Assembly (NCBI GenBank): GCA_030015575.1
Contig: CM057351.1
Location: 2,748,001 to 2,812,000, forward strand
Length of the DNA stretch: 64,000 bases
Direction of reading: 5' to 3'
DNA from: Agapanthus africanus
Lineage: Eukaryota; Streptophyta; Magnoliopsida; Asparagales; Amaryllidaceae
The translations under genes were made by a program, and so were the position numbers. The notes beneath the pieces are model-generated. The model ran no database searches and was not told the origin of the DNA. It saw only the letters and a list, made by a program, of their open reading frames with translations. This document shows positions 11,381-23,000 of the stretch, one piece after another (positions within the stretch are counted from its first letter, which is position 1; each line of letters starts with the position of its first letter).

Positions 11381-13427
11381 TGTAAGTCTACGGTAGCGCC
11401 CCGGCCGTCAATCCGAGGCCAAATGCGGAAACAAAAACTTTTTAGGAAACCGGCGCTATCATAGTCTTTCACCCGGATCGAGCCATTAACGTCAAACTAG
11501 CTAACTACTAAGAAGTGAGAGTGGCTATACCGATCGATCTGTGTCCTTCGGTCTTTAGCCACCGTCTTTAGCTCCTTACGGCATCTCCGATCTCGCTCGG
11601 TCTCCGGTCTCCTCGTCGGAAAGGGCACCACATCTATGAATCCTTTTACGGGCTCCCGCTTCGAACCGAAGAAACTCGGACACGAAGTTTGCTAGCCGAT
11701 GTGTCCAAGGTGAAGTAGAGAATGTGTGTAATAACTTTGTCTCTTGACACTCTAGGATTCTCAACACATGAGATGGTTAGAGTGGAAGTAGAAGATGATA
11801 CCATGGTGGATGTTGTGAGCAAGAAGAAGAAAGAAAAGAGAGGAGCCCTTTTGTGTTATTGTGTTGAGATGATAAAATGAGAGCTAGCATAGAAATCCAA
11901 GAGCAAACCCAAGCCTATATGGCTGCCCTCTCTCTCTCTCTCCATCCATCAATTCAACACAATAAACAAATATTAATAGGACATTAGCACAAATAAAAAG
12001 ACCATGAGTCACTACCCATGTCCATGTCACATTAAATGCTCCTCATGATCATTTCCACTCACAATTTCCACTTGTAAACATTAATCCAAATGTTTACAAC
12101 AATAAAAAGATATGGCAACATCTAAAGTAAACTCGTGACGGATCACAAGGATACCCCTTACCTGTATATACATACCTGCATCCGCATTCCGACTGAATGC
12201 GAATGCAATGAGACGAAAGTAATCCAACAAATCTAATACTAGGATCCGGCTTAAACCAAAGCCCACTAGTATGATCCGCCCGATCATGATCCGTGCACGA
12301 CTGCACGTATATGATCGAATCCTGCCATAATACCATACGGTCTCTACAACGTTTCGCCCGAAACTTGAGAAACTGTCTGTGGGGACTCTAAAGACTCGTC
12401 AATACACTGGCTGTGGATTTAACCACTAGCACGTCAGTGGTACTAGCTGTACGTAACGGGCTACCAGGTATTGACCAAAAGGGAGGTCGATGAGTGAACT
12501 CATACTGACACCCTACTGAGCCTGTTAGTGACAATATCCGTACAGTCCGGTCCGTTCGTCTATGAGTATCGCATGTCGGGCCTAGGGGGTTGGTAAAACT
12601 CAGACCCCCAAAAGCGGTACAAGTCGTGTCGGAGTGTAGCCCAGAACACCCTGAGATACTACTGGAATATCTACCAGTAAATCTCCTGCCTTGGCCAAGG
12701 ACTTCGTGTAATGGCTCTCCTAGACACAGCGCGATCTCACCCCCAATACCGGGAGATACGAAACCCCTGCCGATCCGCTCACTGCCTCCATGTGGCTCGG
12801 GACTGTACCCAACTAAAACCTGTTTGCACGACTCCTTTGAGCCGTGGTAGGGTAGTAATCAAAGCACAGTGGGAACTCACACGAGACAAATGACGATCTC
12901 AGGTCGATGAACTAACCTGTACACATGTCACCAAGGAACTGCTATCTGACGTCAGGTATAATACCAACTAGCATGTTCTCGGCGAGTCCTGTCCGGTGTA
13001 CTCATAACCCAATGAGCACATGTATACATCTTAGGTGATCCAACTGACACTAATGGCTTATGAGACCGGCCACCGCCCCTCGTCGGGGTCTCGAATGTAT
13101 ACACTAGTCTACTAATGGAGTGTCGATGCCCAGTCTCGAAACTCCCACGACCAGGGACCACTTTAAGGATGTGCTTATAGACTACCCAACTCTCACGTAT
13201 ATGATCGCCATCATACTGTTGGTAGTCAAGCAAGAATCCTAAGGACTCTATCAACGTGTAATAGTGATCTGTAAGGTCACCTAAAGCATGTACACGACGA
13301 TACAGATAAACCAGATAGCATACTATCATCTCGAGTAAGACTGTCCTACCGGCATAGGTCCTCCCTCAATCATTGCAATCACGTGCCTGCGATCCAATAA
13401 TTGACTTTGAGGGCACTATATCCAACA
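11381..13427 (-). repeat. Copia-M 3' LTR
   Basis: LTR copy nearly identical to 29710-31754. It begins TGTAAGTCTACGG on the plus strand and ends TATCCAACA. ORFs inside it (for example 12590-12850, 12952-13329) recur in the other LTR copy and are not genes. Confidence 0.9.
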
Positions 13428-15659
13428 ATCTCCCACTTGCACTCAAGGCTAATTATTGCGATGTCGCATACTCACAGCCCGTGTGATACCGAACACCCAA
13501 CTCCTCTACTGATCAGTCTCACAAAGTCCGTTTGTGAAACTATTGCGTTCGAGGAATAGCCCCATTGAGTGGATCCGCCCAAATATTTCTTTCTATGTCT
13601 CTCTTTATCTCAAGTCCGCGGAGAAAGCCATCTCCCGAAATGAGCAATACCTGTCTTAGAATATGTCTGGATATCTGATGGGACCTAGTTCATAAATGAA
13701 CTCTAAATCCAAACTTCTTAGACTGTATCGTCAACTGAACTTAATAAGTATCTTGTACCATACCTCCCTCAGTATCCCCTTGGACCATCTGTCCAAACTA
13801 CTGCCCCTCGTCAGAGGGAAAACTATAACTCTGACAGTCACTCTGTCATCCAGGTCACCTTGGAAGCCTGGAATGATAACCGTCTCCCGAAGGAGGCTGT
13901 CGTTATCATATCCCTAGAACATCCACTTATGTTCTAAAACTGCTTCCGAATGTTTCTCCAGGATTGGATTAATATCAACTTATTGCAGCTTGTGCAAAAA
14001 CAACACCTGGTGTGGTACTTGACATCTCATGATTGACTCAATTGCCTAAGCAAGTGATATGCCAATCATGCACATCCCTCTCCCCTTTAGTCTGTAAAAC
14101 ACCTTCGGAGAGGGTGACTCCATCACCTGCAGGTATACTACCGTGTCAGGAGTCGTCCATTCTAAAACACCACTAGAATGCTGTCTAAGTACCCAAATTG
14201 GGAAACTACCCAAATCTAGATCTAAAACCATAGGTCTAGTAACCAGAATGTCTGATATAATATTCATATCCTATGTGGAGAAACTACTGTGTGACAACCA
14301 AAGTATAACCGATCGTAGTATAGGAATTTCACTTCCTACTATGTGTATGTCATCCATATACCAGGACATCACACCCTACTACCTTCTTAACAGATCCATC
14401 CTCTATTCTGATGAAGTCAAACCTATGATTGTCATATCAGAAATAGATGATCTATCTCCGCTATATCTGCTTTAGTCTATAAATAGACACAAGCGACTTG
14501 TCCACTATGCTTCCGCTGCTCCCACTGACTACGACAACCCTCTGGCAGAGTCATATACACGTGCATTTCTAAAGCTAGTTTAGAAAGACGCTATACCCAT
14601 CCTCCTGCCGGTCTCATAGCCTGGAACAACAGTAGTGTCAAGTCTGGGTAAACAAGAACCTCCCTGTCACCGTCCTTGAGGCTACCGGAGTACCTCTCGG
14701 GTGCCTGAGGTTACCCACCATATCTGCGGAGTGGCTAATGAAATGTCAATCCAGATTGAATCTTCAGGTTCTTATTAAATTTTCAGTAATCGTTTGTGGT
14801 TCTGGAATCACTTCCAGTTCTACCATACTCCCACTACTGTTTTCCGAAAAAATCCATTTTTATTAAAACTGTGTCGAGTCAAGAACAATATCACTATTGA
14901 TCTTCCAGATGGTAGAAAATCAACCCTCGTCATAGCCCGGATCAACCCACAAACAGCCATTACAGAAACGTGGCTTGAGTTATCCAGAGTCTGGTTTTAA
15001 GCATAAGCCGGACAACTCCATATACCTTAACATCGTTAAGATATGAGCCATTCTATATCTAATATAGAAACAGAGGCACTGATTTAATTGGAACCAGATT
15101 CAAATCATGCAGCTGTCTCCAGTGCATGTCAACTAAATGGAGAGAGGCCGATCAGCATTACTCAACTTAGGAGTGCATCCAAAACTGAGTAACCTGAAAG
15201 AGAAACAAGTTTCTCAAAACCATTACTATCAATAGAATATCAAACACAAGTATCTACATCTTCGATCATCTTGAAGAATCCAGATATTTGCAACACCTGG
15301 TTCTCTACTTTATTCTTATAACTATAACTTCTCAAAACTTAGACCTTGCATTTCTACGAAACACTTGTCTAAAAACTAAAGAAGTCACAAGTAAACAGAA
15401 TATAGTACGAGGACCAACCCCTCTGTCCTAATGGACACTGGACATTATACAATACTTTATATAAGTCTCCTGAGTTGAATAACTCAAACCCTGTGCGTCG
15501 TAGGTTGAAAACTGTACTATGATTATGAAGAATTACACCGATGTTGAATGCTCCTTACCTAACCATCAACTGATATAGATAAATGTCATGGACATAATTT
15601 CAAAAAGTTATATCTCACTTTATAAAAATAAACGTACAGATATATCAATTTGAAATTGG
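13428..15659 (-). pseudogene. Copia-M eroded pol (integrase tail to RNase H)
   Basis: The reverse complement is collinear with Copia-2 21950-24045. Matches include the linker VELEVIPEPQTITE (near 14800), the SHPPERYYGF region (near 14700), the FLNGNLEE region (near 14560) and an RT active-site remnant YMDDIHIVGSEIPIL (near 14320-14360). About 270 bases between the linker and RT motif are lost, stops are frequent and no long frame survives. The polypurine tract lies at 13428-13443. Nucleotide similarity is about 65-75 percent by eye, far below the LTR-to-LTR identity. Confidence 0.8.
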
Positions 15660-15664
15660 TGCAC
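15660..15664. repeat. Target-site duplication of Copia-2 (left)
   Basis: TGCAC directly before the TGTTAG start of the 5' LTR, repeated at 26216-26220 after TTACA. Confidence 0.95.
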
Positions 15665-16975
15665 TGTTAGTGTATATGCCCTAGAGGCCATTACTGTATC
15701 ATACTAGTTTGTATATTACTTAATGGAAGCTTGGGATATTCATCTTGTATATACAATCTTGCTCAGAATAGTAGTATGCTACTTGGTTTGTTTCTACTTC
15801 AATGTGTACATGTGTTTATTTTAGTATATCGCCTATACACATTAGTGGAGCCCTTAGGATCTTTGCTTGATTACCAGCGTTGTGATGGCAGTCACACTAG
15901 TGGGGCTGGGTAATCTATAAGCACATCCTTATGCAGGTCCCTGGTCGCAGGACTATCGAGACAGGGCATCGATACTCCGGAGTAAACTAGCGCATGCGCT
16001 TCTCATCCCAGTGTGGGAGACGGTCTGTCCCACAGCTGTCGGTACGTCGTACTTGAGATAGTATGCGGGTGCTCGTTGGGTTACGAGTACACTGGACAGG
16101 ACTCGTCGGGAACTGACTAGTTGGTATTATGCCTATCGTCAGTTATCAGTTCCCAGGTGACATGAGTACAGCTTAGTCCGCTGACTTAACACTGTCACTT
16201 CGCCTCGAGTGTGTTCCCACTGTACTTTGATTACTACCCTACCACGGCTCAAAGGAGTCGTGCAAACAGGTGGTAGTTGGGTACAGTCCCGAAGCACTTG
16301 GAGGCAGTGACGGTTAGACAGGATTCGTCTCTCCCGGTATTGGGGGTTGACATCGCGCTGTGTCTAGGAGAGCCATTACACGAGTAGTCCCTGGCCAGGG
16401 CAAACGAGATATACTGGTAGGCTTCCAGTGTTATCTCAGGGTGTTTTGGGCTTCACTCCGACACGACTTGTACCGCTATTGGGGGACTGACGTTTACCGC
16501 CCCCTAGGCCCGCCATGCGATGTATCAGACGAACAGACCGGACTGTACGGAGAATGTCACATTCAGGCTCAGTAGGAGTTCAGATGGGTTTCGCCTCGTC
16601 AGTCTTCTTGTCGGCATTACCTGGGGACCGTTACGCACAGCTAGTGCCGCTTGCGGTCTGTGGTTAAACCCACTGCCAGCGTAGTGTTGAGTCTTTAGAG
16701 TCCCACACAGAAAGATTTTCGCCTTTAGGCAAAAGAGTAGAGGTCGCATGGTTTTGCGACAGGTCGCATGGTTTTGCGACAGGGTTCGGTCACATCCGTG
16801 CACTTGTGCACGTACAGTGTCTGGACAGTTTACACTAGCGGGCTTTGGTTTAAGCCAGATCATAGTGTACGTATTGGGATTGGATTTATCCAGTTTGTAT
16901 TCGTGTTCCTCGGAACGCGGATGCGGGTGTGTATGCACAGTTGACGGAGAGACAGAGGCAGAGGATTCTCATTAG

Positions 16976-17163
16976 GGTTGTTGACCGTTGACTGTTGACT
17001 ATTGACTTTTTGGTCAACCCTAATGAGAATATGATATGTGATTAACAATTATATTAATTAAGTATTGTTGACTTTTGTTGACTTGTTGACTTTGTTGACT
17101 TGTTGACTTTTGTTGACTTGTTGACTTTGTTGACCGGTTGACTAGGATTGACTAGTTGACCAT
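16976..17163 (+). promoter_or_regulatory. W-box (TTGACY) cluster in Copia-2 U3
   Basis: Fifteen forward TTGACC/TTGACT motifs occur in about 185 bases, mostly as GTTGACTT(TT) units, plus one in reverse (GGTCAA). TTGACY is the WRKY transcription-factor binding site. The cluster sits about 300-500 bases upstream of the TATA box and is repeated in the 3' LTR at 25352-25540. No comparable cluster was seen in the Copia-M or Copia-3 LTRs. Confidence 0.7.
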
Positions 17164-17469
17164 CATGATGACTATGGCTATCATTTCATGGCAAAGACTT
17201 TTTACTTGCTTGTTTCTTTTGTGAGAAATGAGTGCATGAAATGATTTAGCCATTTTGACTTGAACCATTTTACACAATACTTGATTATTATTTTTGTGAT
17301 GATGGTTTTGGATTATGAGAGGGTGAAAGACAAAAGAGAGGCTCATTTCTCACTTGACCTTTCTCTCTCTTGTTCTTGAGCTCTCATACTCTTGCTCTCA
17401 CCCTCTTCCTCTTGCTCCCTCTCTTGACTCTATGGTTCACTTGTCTCATGAGTTGAGAACCAAGAACCA

Positions 17470-17478
17470 TATATAAAA
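17470..17478 (+). promoter_or_regulatory. TATA box of the Copia-2 5' LTR
   Basis: TATATAAAA, followed about 35 bases later by a CT-rich start region. The matching place in the 3' LTR (25846-25854) reads TAGATAAAA. Confidence 0.7.
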
Positions 17479-17840
17479 TCCCATACAAACTCTTCTCTAC
17501 TCACTCTAGTTCACAAGGTTTAGCAAACCGAGTGAACTAGTTTCTTCAAAGTTCGAAGAAGGAGCCAAAGGTTGGAGCTTTCAGGTGGATCTATCTTCGG
17601 CGCAAGGAGACGACAGGAAGAAGCCGATCCGGACCACCATCGGAGTTTGAAGACGAAGGAGTTCAAGACAAGTAAGGTATAAACCCCCTAACCGAGTAGT
17701 TAACGACTCCTAGTTAGGTTGTTAGTTAGATGTTTAATAAAGATCCGGGTTTTAGGTCCATGTTACCACCTCTATAAAAATCGTTTTTTATCAAATTCCG
17801 CATGCCCGAAAGTACCGGGAGAGGTAGCATGGACTTACAG

Positions 17841-17852
17841 TGGTATCAGAGC
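17841..17852 (+). other. Copia-2 primer-binding site
   Basis: TGGTATCAGAGC, complementary to the 3' end of plant initiator-Met tRNA, one base after the LTR. Confidence 0.95.
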
Positions 17853-20080
17853 CTAGTTAAACTCTATCTAACATGTTAGCAAAGTACCTAGAAGATCGAT
17901 CAAAAAAAAAGTCCCGAAATGTACCCCGTTTTCAAAGTTGCTGTCGATTTTTTATGTTCTATAAAAGTGATAATTTATGCATCAAAAATCGACTCAGGGT
18001 TTTTAAAAGCCACTGCAGAAAAATCACCCAGAGATCCCCCTAAACGACAGCGGAAACGCGGCAATAGCTTGCTATTGCTGCGGTTCCGCGGCCTCCTTGG
18101 CCCCTCTCTGGTTTTTCTTTGCTGCAGTTTGGTTGTAAGGGCATTTTGGGAATTTTGGTACATGTATTTTCAACCCAGATTTTCCAGAACGAAAATTTTA
18201 TTTTTAGGGTCCTGAAAATCCGTATTTTTGATCGAACTTCTAAAAGACTTAAGCTGACGGGTTTTTCTGTAATGTGATATTTGTATTGAACGTCTGCTAA
18301 TCGCTATATGTCGATTAGTGGGGGTTATACAAATCTGTGATCTGTAATGTTGCTGGAATGTATATATGAATATGTTGGATTTTCGCGGGTGAATAGCCGG
18401 GGGTTGTGAGACGAGAGTTTTCTTTTCTTTCAATTCATGTAAATTTGTAAATTGATGTAATGATTATTTGTATGGCCGCACAACCGGGTCGGGGTTGTAG
18501 CCGTCATTGTATAATTTCTTTTTACTGTTTTTGCTCCTAGGATAGACCCATGGAGGGGGAACTCGAAAAAAAAATGATAAAATTGAAAAAGAAATTTTTT
18601 AAAGTTATAAAGGTTTTAAAAAAAAGAAGAAAATGGGTTCAAAAAGTTTCAAAAGAAAAAACAAAATGGGTCATCAAAATAGTTATAGTTAAAAACCGAA
18701 ACAAACTACCGGGTATGCCGAAGTGCCGAGTGGCCTACTCACGGCGTTGAGGGAGGTTGCTTCGCTTCGGGTACTTGGCGGGTAGTTTGCCGCACCCGTA
18801 GGGGTCTTGGGTGGGGTTTTGGCTATTCACCGCGACCGTGTAATCTGCTTTTCGTTACAGGCTCGTACGAATTGCGGATTCCTAGTATATCCAATGTATT
18901 CATCTGTGATCTGAAATGGCTATCATTGCAATATATCTATATATGATATTATTTAGGCGTTGCTTATGTTTTACAGCCGCGCTAGCCCAGCCCCCGCTCT
19001 GTCGTTAGTTAAGTAACCTAACGGGTAATGACGGGGCCCCGTGGCGAATGCGAATGGCATAAGCGTACGTCATATTTTGGTTGTTTTCTGCAATGGTAGG
19101 AATAAATGATGGGACGCATTAAAAGAACTAATGCAAGAATATCACGCATTAAAAGAACTAATGCAAGAAAATAAACCAAGTTAAAATCGTTGGAACACTT
19201 TCGAAAAACCACTCGGTTCTTTTCAAAACAAACTTTTAAATGCGGAGCTTGAGCCACTCCTTTTAAAAGCTATCTCGTTCCATCGATTATATCAAGTTCA
19301 CTACGTTCACGGTTTTGCCAAAACCATTCGTAGCCCTCCGTCGTTTCACATGAATAGTCAATAGTATTCAAGCTGTGTATGTTGGCCAAAGTCAAGGCAT
19401 AGTGATTGGTAGCTATTGGGTATTCATGTGTAGCATAGATAGATGCGTTGGTTTGGGACAGTCGTACTGCCATTTTGGCCAAAGTCAAGGGTAGGTACGG
19501 ATGGATCCAAATTAACCTGGAGAATGACGGGTAGAACTTGACATGTGACTTATGATATTTTGGCCAAAGTCAAGGTCATAAGAGCATGGGGCAAAAATCC
19601 ACATCGGGAGTTTCATAAGTACTGAAACTTGCTAGATATGCATACCATTTGGAGTGTGATGATTCTGGTAGGATTCCTTCAGTTTCGTCACGCAATGATA
19701 TTTGGATCCCGATCCTACTGTGAGTATATGCTACTCCTCGGGAAATTTCTCACTAATCGATCAATGCTATAAACCTAGTAGGTGCCTAGAAAAGTGTTAG
19801 CGGGGCTACGCCCCCAGGGAAAAGAGGTTCTTAAATTAAGGAACTTCGCGAAAGCGTTGGAAAACCTCCCTCGAAGTACCGACACTAGCCTGGCCGAACG
19901 GTTAAGCAAGTATTGTACGGTGGGATTGATCCTGACTAATTCTTCCTTTATGGTTTGAGGAGGGATTCGAGAAACAGTGGGAGCCATCCTGTTTAGACAA
20001 ACTAAAAACCATTCTAAACTTGCAAGAGCATCATGCTGAGTGTTTCTTCTTCTCTCTCCTAATTGCAGCGACCAATCGAC
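17853..20080 (+). other. Copia-2 untranslated leader (2.2 kb) with three hairpins
   Basis: A long leader between primer-binding site and gag, with no long ORF. An A-rich stretch lies at 18566-18690. Three hairpins with core TTGGC-CAAA-GTCAA start at 19382, 19475 and 19560 (spacing 93 and 85). The third has an outer stem CTTATGA/TCATAAG. A CT-rich tract ending in TTGCAGCGACC lies just before the start codon. The same organisation is seen in Copia-1, Copia-3 and Copia-M. Confidence 0.75.
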
Positions 20081-23000
20081 ATGACTGGACTTAAGTTACT
20101 CCTAGATAAAAACAAACTGACATGGCCAAACTACAAAGATTGGCTCAGGAATGTCAAGATAGCAATCACTTACGACAAGCTGGGGTATCTTCTTACCACC
20201 AAAGCTCCCCCTGTCCCTGGTCCCACTTCCAGCGTCGCGGATAAGGAAATCCGTAAGACTTGGGAGATTGATAGTGCGAAAGCCAAATGCCTCGTACTTG
20301 CCTCTATGGACAATGAACATCAGAGGAGGCACGAGAATATGGACTTGGAATCCATATTTCTTCATACAAAAGAACTGTATGGAGAGCAATCTCGTATCGC
20401 AAGATACGAAGCGTCGAAAAAGTTATTTTCGGCAAGAATGGCTGTCGGATCATCAGTAGCAGAGCACGTGCTAAAGATGATCGGCTACATTGAGGAGCTC
20501 GCGGACCTAGGGACCACATTGGAGAGTGAGCTCTATACGGACTTAGTTCTCCAGTCCCTTCCTTCCACTTACGCCCAGTTCATACTGAACTTCAACCTAC
20601 AAGAAAAGGAGGTTGAACTTTCAGAGCTCCTCAACATGCTGAGGAGCGCAGAGGGCACCCTACAGAAAGGTAGGGAAACATCCACTTTGTTTGTAGGAGG
20701 ATCATCTTCTTCTAGGTCCAAGGCGAAAGCCAAGGGAAAGAAGAAGAAAGCCCCCGCCAAACCAAGAGGCGGTGTTAGTAAAGTGGATACGAAGGGAAAA
20801 GCTAAAGCAACAAAGAAAGCGGGGAAGCTTGTGGATAAGGAAGAATGCTTCTATTGTCATAAGAAAGGACACTGGAAGAATGATTGCAGGGCTTGGAAAG
20901 CCAGGACACAGGAATTGAAGCAGGTTGCAGCTTCAGCTTCAGGTGTGTATGTTATTGAAAACTGTCTTTCAATAAACTCTACTTCCTGGGTATTGGATAC
21001 CGGATCAGGATCTCATATCTGTAATTCTTTGCAGGCGTTGAGAAACCGTAGGGTTTTGAAGGCAGGTGACATGACCCTCAGAGTTGCGAACGGAGCTAGC
21101 ATGGATGCTAAAGCCGTGGGGGACTATCACCTGGGAATGTCAGATGGACATGTTTTGGTTTTGCGTAATTGCTTTTTTGTACCCAACGCAACTTGTAATA
21201 TCATTTCTGTATCTTTAGTTTCTAAAGAAGGTTATGAATTTGCGTTTGTAAGTAATGTTGTAAACATTCACCTTAATCAAGTTTTGATTGGGTCAGGTAC
21301 ATTGAGTAATGGTATATACGTATTAAACCAACCACAGATTTTCAACGTCCAGAATACACACAAAAGAAAGTCCCCGGAAATAAATCAGACTTTCTTATGG
21401 CATTGTAGACTGGGTCACATCAATGAGAGAAGGTTAACTAAGTTACATTCTGAAGGATATTTGGATTCGTTCGAATATCAATCGTATGCCACTTGTCAAT
21501 CCTGTCTCAAAAGAAAGATGACAAAAACTCCGTTCACTGGACACGGAGTAAGAGCGAGCGAGCTCTTGGGACTCGTACACAGCGACGTGTGCGGTCCAAT
21601 GTCTACGCATGCGCGAAGCGGTTATTCTTACTTCATCACTTTTACGGATGACTTCTCAAGGTACGGTTATGTCTTCTTAATGAAACATAAGTCCGAAGCC
21701 TTTGGAAAGTTCCAGGAATATAAGAGTGAAGTAGAAAAACAGACCGGCAAAAGTATCAAGATTCTAAGATCGGATCGAGGTGGAGAATACTTGAGTGCCG
21801 AGTTCCTGGACTATTTAAAAGAGAACGGAATTCTCTCTCAGCTTACTCCTCCATACACTCCGCAACATAACGGTGTATCGGAGAGACGGAACCGAACCCT
21901 ATTGGATATGGTACGGTCCATGATGAGTAACGCTGAGTTACCGCGATCATTTTGGGGGTATGCGCTAGAATCAGCTGCATACCTTTTGAACCGAGTTCCT
22001 ACTAAGACTGTGCCTACTACACCATATGAGATGTGGTGTGGGAAGAGACCCCATCTTAATCACATTAAGACATGGGGAAGTCCAGCTTTTGTCAAAAAGC
22101 AGCATGCGGACAAGCTCGAGGCACGCTCAGTACTGTGTAAGTTTGTGGGATATCCAAAGAATTCCAAGGGATATTTCTTCTACTGCGAAGAGGAACAAAA
22201 AGTCCTTGTTTCTCGTCATGCCCACTTTCTAGAACACCAGTTTTTAGAAAAGGAAATTAGTGGGAACGCAGTAGAACTGGAAGAAATTCCAGAACCACAG
22301 ACTATTACTGAAAGCTTAGTGGAACCAGAGGGTTCAACAGAACAGGACATTCCTACGCCGCTCCGCAGGAGTAGTAGGCAGTCTCATCCGCCCGAGAGAT
22401 ACTACGGTTTTCTCATAGACGGGGATAGAGAGGATTGCATCATAGATTATGATGAGCCTACTAGCTTCCAGCAGGCCGTTCAGAGCGTTGACTCAGTGAA
22501 ATGGCTGGATGCAATGCGGACCGAAATGGAGTCCATGTACACCAACAAAGTATGGACGTTGGACATTGCTCCAGACGGGGTAAAACCCGTAGGATGCAAG
22601 TGGATCTTCAAAAGGAAGATTGGTGTAGATGGACAGGTTAAGACCTATAAAGCTAGACTTGTAGCAAAGGGTTTCCGTCAAAGACCTGGCTTGGACTATG
22701 ATGAAACCTTTTCTCCGGTGGCTATGCTGAAATCCATTCGGATCCTTCTTGTCATTGCTGCCTTCCACGATTATGAGATTTGGCAGATGGACGTAAAGAC
22801 AGCTTTTCTAAATGGAAATTTAGAGGAGTGTGTCTATATGGACCAGCCAGAGGGTTTCATTCAGAGTGGGAGCAGCGGAAAGGTGTGCAAGTTGCTTAAG
22901 TCCATCTATGGACTAAAGCAGGCATCGCGGAGTTGGAACATCTGCTTTGATGAGACGGTCAAAGAATTTGGCTTTATCAAAAATCCAGATGAACCATGCA

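Larger units (their letters stand above)
15665..17839 (+). repeat. Copia-2 5' LTR
   Basis: TGTTAGTGTATATG...TGGACTTACA, 2175 bases. It contains a 20-base direct repeat (AGGTCGCATGGTTTTGCGAC, twice near 16740-16780), a 16-base inverted repeat ATTCTCATTAGGGTTG at 16965-16980 and 17015-17030, a W-box cluster, a TATA box and a CT-rich region before the R segment. ORFs inside it recur in the 3' LTR and are not genes. Confidence 0.97.

Noticed and set aside
16360..16975. ORFs in the Copia-2 LTRs (also at 24740-25351)
   Set aside because: They recur in both LTR copies and overlap on both strands; LTRs are non-coding.
20063..20080. Upstream extension of the Copia-2 frame
   Set aside because: No ATG there; the frame merely stays open. 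ATG 20081 matches the start in Copia-3.
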